From: Cryptomeria japonica
Taxonomy: Eukaryota > Streptophyta > Pinopsida > Cupressales > Cupressaceae
NCBI RefSeq assembly: GCF_030272615.1
Contig: NC_081414.1
Span: forward strand, 238,859,233-238,923,232
DNA length: 64,000 nucleotides
Direction of reading: 5' to 3'
A program made the position numbers and the translations under genes. The stretch's first letter is position 1; every line of letters begins with the position of its first letter. The notes under the pieces are model-generated. The model was given only the letters and a program-made list of their open reading frames with translations, made no database searches and was not told where the DNA came from. Below are positions 49,934 to 59,460 of this stretch, piece by piece.

Positions 49934-49938
49934 ATAGG
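49934..49938. repeat. Target-site duplication of copy A, left
   Basis: ATAGG here is repeated at 57879-57883 on the other side of the element. Removing the element and one copy restores an uninterrupted RT-RNase H frame in the Tat pol. Confidence 0.95.
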
Positions 49939-50309
49939 TGTAAAGTGGAAAAATCGCGGTCGAACCCTAGTTGGTCTCCCCTCTTCCAACTCCGAGGAGA
50001 GAGAAGGGAGGTTCGCTAGGATTCGATGGGTTTTTCACTTGGGAGATAGACTTTACATTCAAAAGAGGGGTTGAAACTCATAAGATCCAATCCCACACAA
50101 TGTAGGATTGGATGCTAAATGAATTTCAAGGGTTTGGAAAGCAAATCTACCCTCTTTTGTAAAGAATGTTGATTAAGCTAGGAATGCATAGAAAGTTATA
50201 AAGATTCGCTTATAAACTGAGTTTAGGTTATAGGATGAAGCTGCGGACCTGGAATTAGCAGTAGAATGTCGATACGGCGCTGTCTTGCAAATTTGAGAAA
50301 AAGTTGTCG

Positions 50310-50336
50310 GGACGATGGCGCCCGGCGCCACGGTCC
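50310..50336 (-). other. 27-nt hairpin module, transcribed part of the 3' LTR
   Basis: Arms GGACGATGGCGC and GCGCCACGGTCC flank a 3-nt loop. It lies about 870 nt from the LTR 5' end, downstream of the TATA box, so it would be in the RNA. The equivalent in the other LTR is 56956-56982. Confidence 0.7.
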
Positions 50337-50807
50337 TCCGAAAAATCCGCGAAACGAAGTGGGATCGGTTCGTCTCTGCACAAGGATTCCAAATCTTCAA
50401 TCTCAGCTGCGTACCTGCAACCTACACACAGAAAAGCGAAGATGATGGGGGGTTAGGGATTAGGGGTTTGCCTTTAGGTCAAACCCCAATTTTGGAATTA
50501 ACCAAGAAATGAGCAAGTGCTGTAAATGTAAATGACTGTAATGACAAACAAGTACTAATACCTTGTTCTAAGGATGTTGGTATCCTTATGTGCGAAGGTT
50601 TAGATGTTGTATGTTGTAGTATGTTGTAGCATGAAGTAAGTGATCTCCTCTTCAATGGTTGAATCCTTGACTTGAATGCAACACTTAGCCTTGAATGGAG
50701 ACTTGAAATGATCAATTGCTTGAGTGCTTGAATGCTTGAATGTTTGAGTATAGTTTCCACGCTTATGTCGTCATGTGTGTTATCTTCAAATGAGAGAGAA
50801 AAATGTA

Positions 50808-50816
50808 GTTTATATA
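50808..50816 (-). promoter_or_regulatory. TATA box, copy A 3' LTR
   Basis: The minus strand reads TATATAAAC in the context ACAAGTATATAAACTACATT. The equivalent box in the 5' LTR is 57454-57462. Confidence 0.7.
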
Positions 50817-50935
50817 CTTGTCATTTAGGGCTAATAGACCGATTTTCCCGACCTTAGGCCGACCAGGGAAGTATATTTTCCAATTTGCAAACAAAAAGAC
50901 CCGATATCACTTAGAAAACCAGGCCCAAAATAGGA

Positions 50936-51048
50936 CCCAGGGACCAGGGCGCTGGGCGCCATGGTCCTGGAGGTGGGACCAGGGCGCTGGGCACCCTGGT
51001 CCTGAGGGACCAGGGCGTTGGGCGCTCTGGTCCCACCTCCAGGATAGC
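50936..51048 (-). repeat. Tandem array of GC-rich 27-nt hairpins upstream of the TATA box
   Basis: Three modules, each with arms close to GGACCAGGGCGC and GCGCCCTGGTCC around TGG, separated by a few bases. Four modules are present in the other LTR. Confidence 0.9.
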
Positions 51049-51205
51049 GGGGTGCAAAGGAGGTTCAGGCCAGGGTGCTTGAAAAATGCAGTTTTCAGTG
51101 TCGTGAGCGAGTTTTGGGGTCTCCATTCAAGTTGCGTGTTGCGTCGCCATCGTGAAGACCGAAATGCAGTCGAAATTGCAAGTGTCACAATTTTAGGATG
51201 CTACA

Positions 51206-51220
51206 TTTAGCCCCCACTTT
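51206..51220 (-). promoter_or_regulatory. Copy A polypurine tract
   Basis: The minus strand reads AAAGTGGGGGCTAAA, directly against the 3' LTR, identical to copy B. Confidence 0.9.
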
Positions 51221-51991
51221 AGCGGGAGTATGTGAGCTCATACTTCCGGTAAAGTACAAGGAAACAACATTGAAAGACTTTCACCACATCAAGGAGGCAA
51301 GATACACCAAACCCCCAATGGACTAAGGATCTTACAACTTCGATTGACAAAGTAAAAGGGAAGATCATGAGGGAGAACCATGACTGTCAGTAGTAAGGTT
51401 CCCTCACTATGAGTCATGCAAAAGAAATACCAAAAATTTTCAAGGCAAAGCTATATTCACCAATAAATTTTCAAGTATCGTGAAAGGATAGATAGGGTGT
51501 ATGCCCCCCTACATTAAAGCGATCGCACACGCCTCAACGGGGGTGATTGTTTTAATGTAGTGATACACATGAGAAATGAGAAAGGAAAGGAGCACGTTAT
51601 CGCAAATATTTAGCCCCCAAGTGTGAGATAAACCCAAGGATAATAAACACAAACACAAAGCACGAGGTGACTTCGCTTTCCTCGGGGTCAGTATGCTGTA
51701 TGATAAGTCATGTATATATCATATGTATGTATGCATAATTGTTCTTCATTCCCCAATCAAGGAAGGTCACCTAGAAGAAGGGAACACATGTGTCTTTTGA
51801 GTCAACATGAGAGAGACCAAAAGAGATCTCAATGCTTTGCATCGTCCTCAAGTAGACAACACTAAGGATGACAAATAGAAGAATGAGAATAACATATAGA
51901 AGAAGTAACAAAAGAGAGGGGGACAGAATCTACTATGCTAATGTAACTAGTCTAGCATGTCATCTACCCCCCGATCTTGCTGATCAATGTT
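51221..51991 (-). other. Copy A 3' region between gag and 3' LTR
   Basis: No coding sequence is recognised. It resembles 34596-35312 of copy B (for example AGTACAAGGAAA, GAAAGACTTTCACCACA and GGATCTTACAACTTCGATTG), so it is a conserved part of the family. In an autonomous element this is where the rest of pol would be. Confidence 0.7.
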
Positions 51992-54900
51992 TCAGGAAGG
52001 CAGGGAACACGCTAGAGGAGGAACATCCAACACAGCAGATGGAGCTATCACAAGATCCAAACAAGGGCTATGTTCATGTTCCAAGCCACATTGTTCTTGT
52101 CTAGGAGCTAGGATAAGTGCTTTAGAAAATTCATTAGATAAATGGTTATCAACATCAACAAGTTCATATTCAGTATCAGAAGCAAGAGGAGTAGTATTTT
52201 CATCATGAATAACATTTTCATCTATATCATCATCAAGATTTATAAAAACAGGATCTTTAACTCGCACAGGATCAAGACCATCATGCATCTTATGTTTAGG
52301 AGATTTAGGCTCAATATCCGGCTGAGGAGAAAATGGAATAATGCTTGTTGAAGGTGTTTTTGGAGATTGTAAGTTTTGAGAAGCAGCTGCTTGAGCCCTA
52401 AGACGACGCTTTCGTCGGCGTTCACGTGCGGAACGATTACGTCTAGTCTTAGTAGGAATCGGAGAAGATAGAGGAGGAGGAATGTTCTCATCCTTAGCAC
52501 TTGGGTGTTTAGGTTGTGGTCTCTTAGGCTGGATAATAGGAGAAGAAGAAGGTCTCTTCTTTCTATAAAAGGCAAGAGGAGGAACTGCTCCATATAAAGG
52601 AGGAATTTTTGGTTTAGGGAGAAGACCAAGTCCATCGTGACGAGGAGGTATAGGTCTACTCTTAGAAGGTTTATCAGGCATAGACATAGTCACATCCATG
52701 GGGATGGGTTGGGAATCTTCTTGAGGAAAGATATTAGTTTTATCTTTCAAAGGAAGAACTTCCTTCTCAAGAATGATAGGAATGTCAAGTTTAGGTGTTC
52801 TAGGTTCACTTAGAGATAAAATCATGTCTATTTTCCACTTTTGATAAGATTTGAAAAGATGATCACTTCGCGGAGGAAGAGATTGAAATTGTTTAGGCCA
52901 AAAGTAATCAATAGGAACACTAGAAGTGCTTTCAGCTGGTTTAAAGAGACTATGATTGACAGTAACAATTTCACCATTATGGGGAAATTTTAAACACTTG
53001 TGAATAGGAGAAGCAATAGCTTTCATGGAAGATAGCCAAGGATAGCCAAGCTTCACACGAAATTGTTCGGAAGATGGAATAATAGCAAAGTTCACATCAA
53101 GAGATTTGTTATGGACCTCAATGGGCAATGTAATAGAACCAATCGCAGGAGAAGAAAATGCATCAAATAATTTCACAACCACATCTGTTTTGTCATATAT
53201 CACTTGATTTAATTGCAAAGTAAAAAGAAATTCTTCAGTAATAACATTAACCATGCAGGAAGGATCAATAAGCACTCCACGGCAAGGCATATTCTTGACT
53301 TTTGCAACTATGTATAAAGGACCATCAGGTGCTCTAATGGTTTCACTAGAATCAAATGTGATGGAAGGTTCTTTAGGGATTTCTTGCTGCTCTACAAAGT
53401 TAATCACATTCGGAGTCATAGACACAAGACTATTAGATGAGAAAGAGGAATCATTAGCCTCAATTGCATTAGAAGTATGAGAAGTATGAGAAGGTAATGG
53501 ATTAGTAAAAATCTGAAGATTTTGGTTAGGAGGAGCTACAGATGTGTTGCCTTTATCATTCACTCCAGAAACAGAAATAGTATTATTATCAATCAAATCT
53601 TGAATTTTACCCTTTAAAGAAAAACATTTTTCAGTATCATGACCAGGTTGACGATGAAAATGACAAAAAGTTTTATGATCAAAATAAGGTGAAGTAATCT
53701 TTGCAGGATCAATTTGTCGTATACGAGGAAGAGTAAGCACATTTTGTCCCAATAACTTATTCATAATATCATGCAATGATTCATTCAAAGGAGTATACTT
53801 TCTTTCTTTTCTGAAAAATTTAGAAATAGGAGGCACACCTGATGCTGCATTCACATTATTGTTGATGATGTTTTCATTGAATTTGATGGAATCTCTGTTC
53901 GGTTTAATCTTCCCAAATGGTTGTTGACTGCTATCACCCTTATCACTCAGAGCCATAGGATGTGATTGTTCCATTTGACTCACAGTCAGTTGATAATTGT
54001 GAAGAGTCGCGTACAACTGTTGGAAAGAAGTAAACTCAGAAAACAGAAGTTTGTCTCGCATATCTTTTTGCAAATTAGAAATAAAGATTCTTTGAATATC
54101 ATTATCAGGCACTGGAAAAGAAATTTGAGCATACAAATGCTTATATCTACCAATGAAATCAGTCACTTTTTCTTTAACACCTTGTTTACAATGCATTAAA
54201 TCAATCAAAGTAACTTTAGGACTTATATTGTTTTGAAATTGTTGAATGAAAGCATTTGCAAGTTGTTCCAAAGAAGTAATAGAATAAGAAGGCAACGAGC
54301 AATACCATTGTAGGGCTTTGTCTCTTAATGTTCTAGTGAATATTTTTGCAAGCAACCTTGGGTCATAAGCAAAATCAGTACAAATTGTTTGAAAAGTCTT
54401 AACATGTGTTAGAGGATCACCTTTACCATTATAAAGTTCCAAATGCGGGATTTCAACATGTTTAGGAGGAATAGCTCGAACAATGTCAAGAGAAAGTGGG
54501 CTCGCAACATCAAATGTAGGCACACTAAACTTAGATTGATTCATAGAGGCAATTTGTTGTTGTAAAGAAGAGACAGTTTGTGCAAGACTGTTAATGGTAG
54601 CTTCTGTCGAAGAGTTCATGTTAGATGTGTTAGATTGAGATGGAGGTGTTATGTTATTGAAAGAAGGTAAAGAGTAAGGTGGTGGGACCCTATGATAGTC
54701 AACCATAGGGGATGATTGGATAGGAGGAACACTACAAGGAGGAATGGAATGGTTAAATGAATTGCCCCCTTGCGTGATGTTCATTTGTGAAGATGTAATA
54801 GGAACACTCATTGAAGGAATGTACGAAGAAGTTGGATTAAATGAAGGAAGGGGATTAATTGAAGAAGACGGAGGATTGCCCCCATGACTGGTAATCACAG

Positions 54901-55402
54901 GAGGAATGTCTTGTATAGAAGTAGTCATGATGTTTGATGTAAAGGTAGGTATGCTAGCAATAGGAGTGGTCAAAGGAATAGAATGATTGACTTGTGTAGG
55001 AGGTTGTGTATAACCTAAAGATTCAGCACAACTCTTCATAGGCATCACATTCGAATTCACAATATGTGAAATACCACGCAAAACATCAATTCCATTCTTA
55101 TCACTTTGAAGCATATGTTTTAAACCCTCAATTAAAGGAAGAGCTTGACTATCGGGATACTCATGAGACATCCATTGGTGAAAATCGTCAAATTGGTTAT
55201 CCAATTTTGAAATTTGTTCAACAGAAACCTCATGGAGAGCTTCTTCATCATTAGGAGGATTAGAGGAATTACCCATGTCCTCGTTAAAAAGGCTATTCAA
55301 ATTCGGTTCCATCTCCTCAGTAGTTAAACCTCGGAAAGACTTAATTCTACGGCTTCGTCTAACGGGAATAGTGTAAGTAGGGCTTGTTATTGTAAAACTC
55401 AT
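51992..55402 (-). CDS. Gag protein fused to an inactive protease-like domain, 1136 residues, intact
   Basis: The single open frame starts at ATG 55402 (MSFTITSPTYTIPVRRSRRI). The N-terminal 270 residues are Pro/Ser/Thr-rich. About residues 315-485 form the retrotransposon Gag core (VEIPHLELYNGKGDPLTHVK, DKALQWYCSLPSYSI, DLMHCKQGVKEKVTDFIGRY). At about 590 is a zinc-knuckle-like FCHFHRQPGHDTEKC of the Tat type. A retropepsin-like segment follows at about 705-840 (GVLIDPSCMVNVITEE, GYPWLSSM), in which the catalytic D-S/T/G-G is D-P-S. The rest is Pro-rich, with a strongly basic stretch (RRNRSARERRRKRRLRAQAA) and an acidic C-terminus. Gag would form particles and package RNA. Keeping the fold without the active site suggests selection or drift after loss of autonomy. 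RT and integrase must be supplied in trans. Confidence 0.92.
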   Translation of the reverse strand: MSFTITSPTYTIPVRRSRRIKSFRGLTTEEMEPNLNSLFNEDMGNSSNPPNDEEALHEVSVEQISKLDNQFDDFHQWMSHEYPDSQALPLIEGLKHMLQSDKNGIDVLRGISHIVNSNVMPMKSCAESLGYTQPPTQVNHSIPLTTPIASIPTFTSNIMTTSIQDIPPVITSHGGNPPSSSINPLPSFNPTSSYIPSMSVPITSSQMNITQGGNSFNHSIPPCSVPPIQSSPMVDYHRVPPPYSLPSFNNITPPSQSNTSNMNSSTEATINSLAQTVSSLQQQIASMNQSKFSVPTFDVASPLSLDIVRAIPPKHVEIPHLELYNGKGDPLTHVKTFQTICTDFAYDPRLLAKIFTRTLRDKALQWYCSLPSYSITSLEQLANAFIQQFQNNISPKVTLIDLMHCKQGVKEKVTDFIGRYKHLYAQISFPVPDNDIQRIFISNLQKDMRDKLLFSEFTSFQQLYATLHNYQLTVSQMEQSHPMALSDKGDSSQQPFGKIKPNRDSIKFNENIINNNVNAASGVPPISKFFRKERKYTPLNESLHDIMNKLLGQNVLTLPRIRQIDPAKITSPYFDHKTFCHFHRQPGHDTEKCFSLKGKIQDLIDNNTISVSGVNDKGNTSVAPPNQNLQIFTNPLPSHTSHTSNAIEANDSSFSSNSLVSMTPNVINFVEQQEIPKEPSITFDSSETIRAPDGPLYIVAKVKNMPCRGVLIDPSCMVNVITEEFLFTLQLNQVIYDKTDVVVKLFDAFSSPAIGSITLPIEVHNKSLDVNFAIIPSSEQFRVKLGYPWLSSMKAIASPIHKCLKFPHNGEIVTVNHSLFKPAESTSSVPIDYFWPKQFQSLPPRSDHLFKSYQKWKIDMILSLSEPRTPKLDIPIILEKEVLPLKDKTNIFPQEDSQPIPMDVTMSMPDKPSKSRPIPPRHDGLGLLPKPKIPPLYGAVPPLAFYRKKRPSSSPIIQPKRPQPKHPSAKDENIPPPLSSPIPTKTRRNRSARERRRKRRLRAQAAASQNLQSPKTPSTSIIPFSPQPDIEPKSPKHKMHDGLDPVRVKDPVFINLDDDIDENVIHDENTTPLASDTEYELVDVDNHLSNEFSKALILAPRQEQCGLEHEHSPCLDLVIAPSAVLDVPPLACSLPS

Positions 55403-55507
55403 GCACTAGAGAGAGAGAGAAAATTTTGAATTTAGAGGTAGCAATTTTCAGTAAAAACAGCCAATCTTCCAGATTTAAGCTGTTAAATGCAATCACAACA
55501 GTCTCCC

Positions 55508-55583
55508 GAAATTTCAGAAAAAATGTTCGGGACCGTGGCGCTCGGAGTGCAACACGGTCCTTGTAACTTTTTTTGAAATTTGC
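55508..55583 (-). other. Leader hairpin 1
   Basis: The inner stem 55530-55537 with 55553-55560 is perfect over 8 bp (GGACCGTG and CACGGTCC). The outer arms pair with one bulge. The loop contains GCGCTCGGAGTGC, itself able to pair GCGC or GCAC ends. Confidence 0.75.
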
Positions 55584-56132
55584 AGGGATGAAAGGTATGA
55601 TGATTTTAGAGCTAATCTGAAAAAATTGAGAGATTTTACGATCTGTAGATAGGCCAAATTAAAGTTGCAATCTCAAAATTGAACCCTATCAAGATTGTCG
55701 AAAAATGCAAAATTTTGAATTTTGAAAAAGAGAGGGAAACTGAAATTTTGAATTTTATGATTTTAGAGGGAATGTCAAAGGCAATGCAAGTTTTGAAATT
55801 CAAAAATTGACTCAATTTCACACAAAAATTCAATTTTGAAAGCGGAAATCAAAGTTGTTGTAATTAAGCACTTAATTTCAAAAGTCACAAAATGCAAGAA
55901 TTTGAATAAAGCACTGAAATTTTGAATGAATAAAAACACACTTTTCAGATTTAAGACAGTAAGAACACAATTTTGACACAAAATTTCAGTTTTGATAATT
56001 TTTGAATGATTAGGAGCCCTAGACCACGCAATCACAAGACCCACTTTGACTGTAATTTTGAAGGTGTTATAATTAATAAAATCAGCCAAAATTTTGGATT
56101 TTAGCAGGAAAATACAGCAAGATCTCGCTCCC

Positions 56133-56208
56133 GAAATTTTGGAAAAAATGTCGGGGACGATGGCGCTCGGAGTGCAACACGGTCCTCGCAACTTTTTTCC
56201 AAATTTTC
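56133..56208 (-). other. Leader hairpin 2
   Basis: Outer arms 56133-56148 and 56193-56208 pair at 15 of 16 positions. The inner element GGACGATGGCGCTCGG and GTGCAACACGGTCC matches leader hairpin 1 with two changes. Confidence 0.75.
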
Positions 56209-56565
56209 AGGGATGAAAGATATTGTGATTTTATTGCAGAATCCAAAGTTACAGCTGATTTGGAGATGTTTTGATCGGTCAAATTATCAGACAAAGGTTG
56301 AATTAGGAGGGTTTCAAAAATTAGGGTTTTGACTTTTAACCACTTAATTTTCAAAATTAAAGCACTGATATGAATTGATAGTTTGTAATAGAAAAGCAGA
56401 TCTGAATTAAGCATTAACAATTAAGCATTTCACAAGTTCAATTATTAAAAAGAAATTTTAGGGTTTTTATGCAATCACCTCTAAAATTTTGCAAAAGGTC
56501 AAACATGGAAATGTAATCAAAAATTTTTTTTTTAGATCTAAGCATGAAAAATCAGAAAGGATGTT

Positions 56566-56581
56566 CACGTCAGGTTCACCA
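56566..56581 (-). promoter_or_regulatory. Copy A primer binding site
   Basis: The minus strand reads TGGTGAACCTGACGTG, three bases inside the 5' LTR. It begins with TGG, as complementarity to tRNA-CCA requires. The tRNA was not identified. Confidence 0.7.
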
Positions 56582-57453
56582 AAATGTAAAGCGGAAAAAT
56601 CGCGGTCGAACCCTAGTTGGTCTCCCCTCTTCCAACTCCGAGGAGAGAGAAGGGAGGTTCGCTAGGATTCGATGGGTTTTTCACTTGGGAGATAGACTTT
56701 ACATTCAAAAGAGGGGTTGAAACTCATAAGATCCAGTCCCACACAATGTAGGATTGGATGCTAAATGAATTTCAAGGGTTTGGAAAGCAAATCTACCCTC
56801 TTTTGTAAAGAATGTTGATTAAGCTAGGAATGCATAGAAAGTTATAAAGATTCGCTTATAAACTGAGTTTAGGTTATAGGATGAAGCTGCGGACCTGGAA
56901 TTAGTAGTAGAATGTCGATACGGCGCTGTCCTGCAAATTTGAGAAAAAGTTGTCAGGACGATGGCGCCCGGCGCCATGGTCCTCCGAAAAATCCGTGAAA
57001 CGAAGTGGGATCGGTTCGTCTCTGCACAAGGATTCCAAATCTTCAATCTCAGCTGCGTACCTGCAACCTACACATAGAAAAGCGAAGACGATGGGGGGTT
57101 AGGGATTAGGGGTTTGCCTTTAGGTCAAACCCCGGTTTTGGAATTAACCAAGAAATGAGCAAGTGCTGTAAATGTAAATGACTGTAATGACAAACAAGTA
57201 CTAATACCTTGTTCTAAGGATGTTGGTATCCTTATGTGCGAAGGTTTAGATGTTGTATGTTGTAGTATGTTGTAGCATGAAGTAAGTGATCTCCTCTTCA
57301 ATGGTTGAATCCTTGACTTGAATGCAACACTTAGCCTTGAATGGAGACTTGAAATGATCAATTGCTTGAGTGCTTGAATGCTTGAATGTTTGAGTATAGT
57401 TTCCACGCTTATGTCGTCATGTGTGTTATCTTCAAATGAGAGAGAAAAATGTA

Positions 57454-57462
57454 GTTTATATA
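57454..57462 (-). promoter_or_regulatory. TATA box, copy A 5' LTR
   Basis: The minus strand reads TATATAAAC, followed about 30 bp on by the expected start-site region. It would drive the gag RNA. Confidence 0.7.
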
Positions 57463-57584
57463 CTTGTCATTTAGGGCTAATAGACCGATTTTCCCGACCT
57501 TAGGCCGACCAGGGAAGTATATTTTCCAATTTGCAAACAAAAAGACCCGATATCACTTAGAAAACCGGGCCCAAAATAGGACCC

Positions 57585-57717
57585 AGGGACCAGGGCGCTG
57601 GGCGCCATGGTCCTAGAGGACCAGGGCGCTGGGTGCCCTGGTCCTGAGGGACCAAGGCGCTGGGCGCCCTGGTCCTGAGGGACCAGGGCGCTGGGCGCTC
57701 TGGTCCCACCTCCAGGA
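57585..57717 (-). repeat. Tandem array of four 27-nt hairpins in the 5' LTR
   Basis: Each module has arms related to GGACCAGGGCGC and GCGCCCTGGTCC with TGG between. The four differ from the ideal by about one base each. Confidence 0.9.
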
Positions 57718-57878
57718 CAGCGGGGTGCAAAGGAGGTTCAGGCCAGGGTGCTTGAAAAATGCAGTTTTCAGTGTCGTGAGCGAGTTTTGGGGTCTCCATT
57801 CAGGTTGCATGTTGCGTCGCCATCGTGAAGACCGAAATGCAGTCGAAATTGCAAGTGTCGCAATTTTAGGACGCTACA

Positions 57879-59460
57879 ATAGGATAAGTGGCTTTCCTGT
57901 GATTGGTGGTACTAGAACTGGTCGATTCATCAAGTACTGTTTGATTTGGTAAAAAGATTCTGCACACTTGGTCTCCCATCTAAATGGTACATTTTTGTGT
58001 AGTAAATGGTTAAATGGTAGACTTTTATTTGCTAGTTGAGTGATGAATCGCCTGATTGATTGAAGTCGTCCTTGTAGAGATCTGAGTTGACTGATATTCT
58101 GTGGTGGTGGCATGTCCATAATGGCTTGTACCTTTGCTGGATCTACTTCAATACCTTTAGCTAAGACAATGTAGCCTAGTAACTTGCCTGATGTAACCCC
58201 GAAGACACACTTCTTAGGGTTGAGCCAGACTTGGAATTTCTCCAATCGATCAAATATCTTTGTTAGGATGCTGAGATGTTCTACTCTGGTAAATGATTTA
58301 GCTAGTAAATCATCCAAATAGTCTTCCATAAATGTGTGCATCATGTCATGGAATATTGTTGTCATTGCTCTTTGATAAGTGGCCCCTGCATTCTTTAAGC
58401 CAAAAGGCATAACATTCCAACAGTACGTTCCCCAAGGACAGGTGAACGCAGTTTTATCTTGATCTTCTGGAGCTATTTTGATTTGATCATAGCCTGAGAA
58501 ACCATCCATTAGTGAGAGCATTGCATGGCCTGCTATGAGATCTACAATTATGTCGATACTGGGCAGAGGAAAGTCATCTTTTGGACAAGCTTTGTTGATG
58601 TCTCTAAAGTCAGTGCATATTCTGATACTACCATCTCGTTTTGATACTGGAACAATGTTGGAAATCCATTCTGCATAATCAATGGGTTGGATGAATCCGA
58701 CATCTAATAATTTCTTTAGCTCTGTTTTGACCATGAGTGCCACCTGTGGATTCATCTTTCGTAGCTTTTTCTTGACCGGTTTAACTCCTGAAGAGATGGA
58801 CAAGTGATGCATGATTAAGTGTGGATCTACTTCGAGCATATCATCATATGACCAAGCAAAGTTAATTTGTTGTTCTTTAAAGAAAATGATGAATGTTGAT
58901 CTTTCTTCCTCTGTCAGAGATTCTGTAAGGTGTAAGTTTCTGATTGCTTCTGTGGTACCAATGTTGATTGATTGAGTGGGCTCAATCAATATGGGTGATT
59001 GCTCATGAAAGTGCTCAAGAAGAGTGTCAAGTCTCCCATCGTTAGGTTCCTTAAAAAGGTTTTCACCCTCAGATGCATCCTTTATTTTTACTTTTTTGTG
59101 ATCTAGAGCTGCCATTGACTGGTTTTCAGCATTAGATCTTTTACTTGGTTCATTTTTGTGACTGAGAGACTTGGCAATCCCTAGTTTGCAGAAATTTTTA
59201 CTTTGTTCACTTGTAGAGCCTATTTCCGGATTTGTAGTACATAGGTAATGGATAATAGATTCATCATCTGGGAAAATTGGTATATCATGGATTTTAGGTT
59301 CATCCCAGTCAATGAGGTCAGGAAAGACAAGCAGTAAGGAATCGTTAGGTGGATCCAGTTCAGCTACTGTGAGTGTTAGGATAGAGTTTTCATCATGATT
59401 GTGCTTGGTTTTAAAGAAGTCCAGGATTTCGTCGAGGTCTTCAATGGTATTATCTTCCAC
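57879..59460 (-). pseudogene. Tat reverse transcriptase, open but separated from its RNase H
   Basis: The open frame from 59460 to the insertion site holds an acidic linker and then the RT. RT blocks are KKLRKMNPQVALMVKTELKK, LLDVGFIQPIDYAEWISNIV, RICTDFRDINKACPKDDFPL, GYDQIKIAPEDQDKTAF, MPFGLKNAGATYQRAM and YLDDLLAKS. The catalytic Y-x-D-D is present as Y-L-D-D. The thumb/connection (PPPQNISQLRSLQGRLQSIR) and the start of the RNase H region (FRWETKCAESFYQIKQYL, VLVPPITGKPLIL) follow. The frame then enters copy A. RT was therefore intact or nearly so when copy A inserted; it is now disrupted. Confidence 0.9.

Larger units (their letters stand above)
49939..51205 (-). repeat. Copy A 3' LTR (left)
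   Basis: It begins TGTAAAGTGGAAAA and ends AGGATGCTACA. It contains a single 27-nt hairpin at 50310-50336, a minus-strand TATA box at 50808-50816 and three 27-nt hairpin modules between about 50936 and 51048. It has one module fewer than the other LTR, which accounts for the 27-bp length difference. Confidence 0.95.
55403..56565 (-). other. Copy A leader with two large hairpins
   Basis: Untranslated leader between primer binding site and gag, rich in AAATTTTGAATTTT words. It contains a duplicated hairpin: copy one at 55508-55583 (inner perfect 8-bp stem GGACCGTG with CACGGTCC, outer A-rich and T-rich arms) and copy two at 56133-56208 (outer arms GAAATTTTGGAAAAAA and TTTTTTCCAAATTTTC, 15 of 16 paired). 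Confidence 0.75.
49939..57878 (-). mobile_element. Gag-only LTR retrotransposon (TR-GAG type), copy A, young, nested in Tat pol
   Basis: Direct LTRs of 1267 and 1294 bp start TGTAAAG and end CGCTACA or TGCTACA, flanked by the perfect duplication ATAGG. The minus-strand order is 5' LTR (56585-57878), primer binding site, 1.2-kb leader, an intact 1136-codon gag, a 0.8-kb 3' region with the polypurine tract, and 3' LTR (49939-51205). There is no RT, RNase H or integrase. By eye the LTRs differ at 17 positions outside a tandem repeat, all transitions, about 1.4 percent, so insertion is recent relative to everything around it. Confidence 0.95.
56585..57878 (-). repeat. Copy A 5' LTR (right)
   Basis: It begins TGTAAAGCGGAAAA and ends AGGACGCTACA. 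It carries the single hairpin at 56956-56982, the TATA box at 57454-57462 and four hairpin modules at about 57585-57717. Differences from the left LTR outside the array are all transitions. Confidence 0.95.

Noticed and set aside
50907-51210. Pro/Trp/Gly-rich open frames in the copy A LTRs
   Set aside because: They are translations of the GC-rich hairpin array, present on both strands and in both LTRs; no protein family fits.
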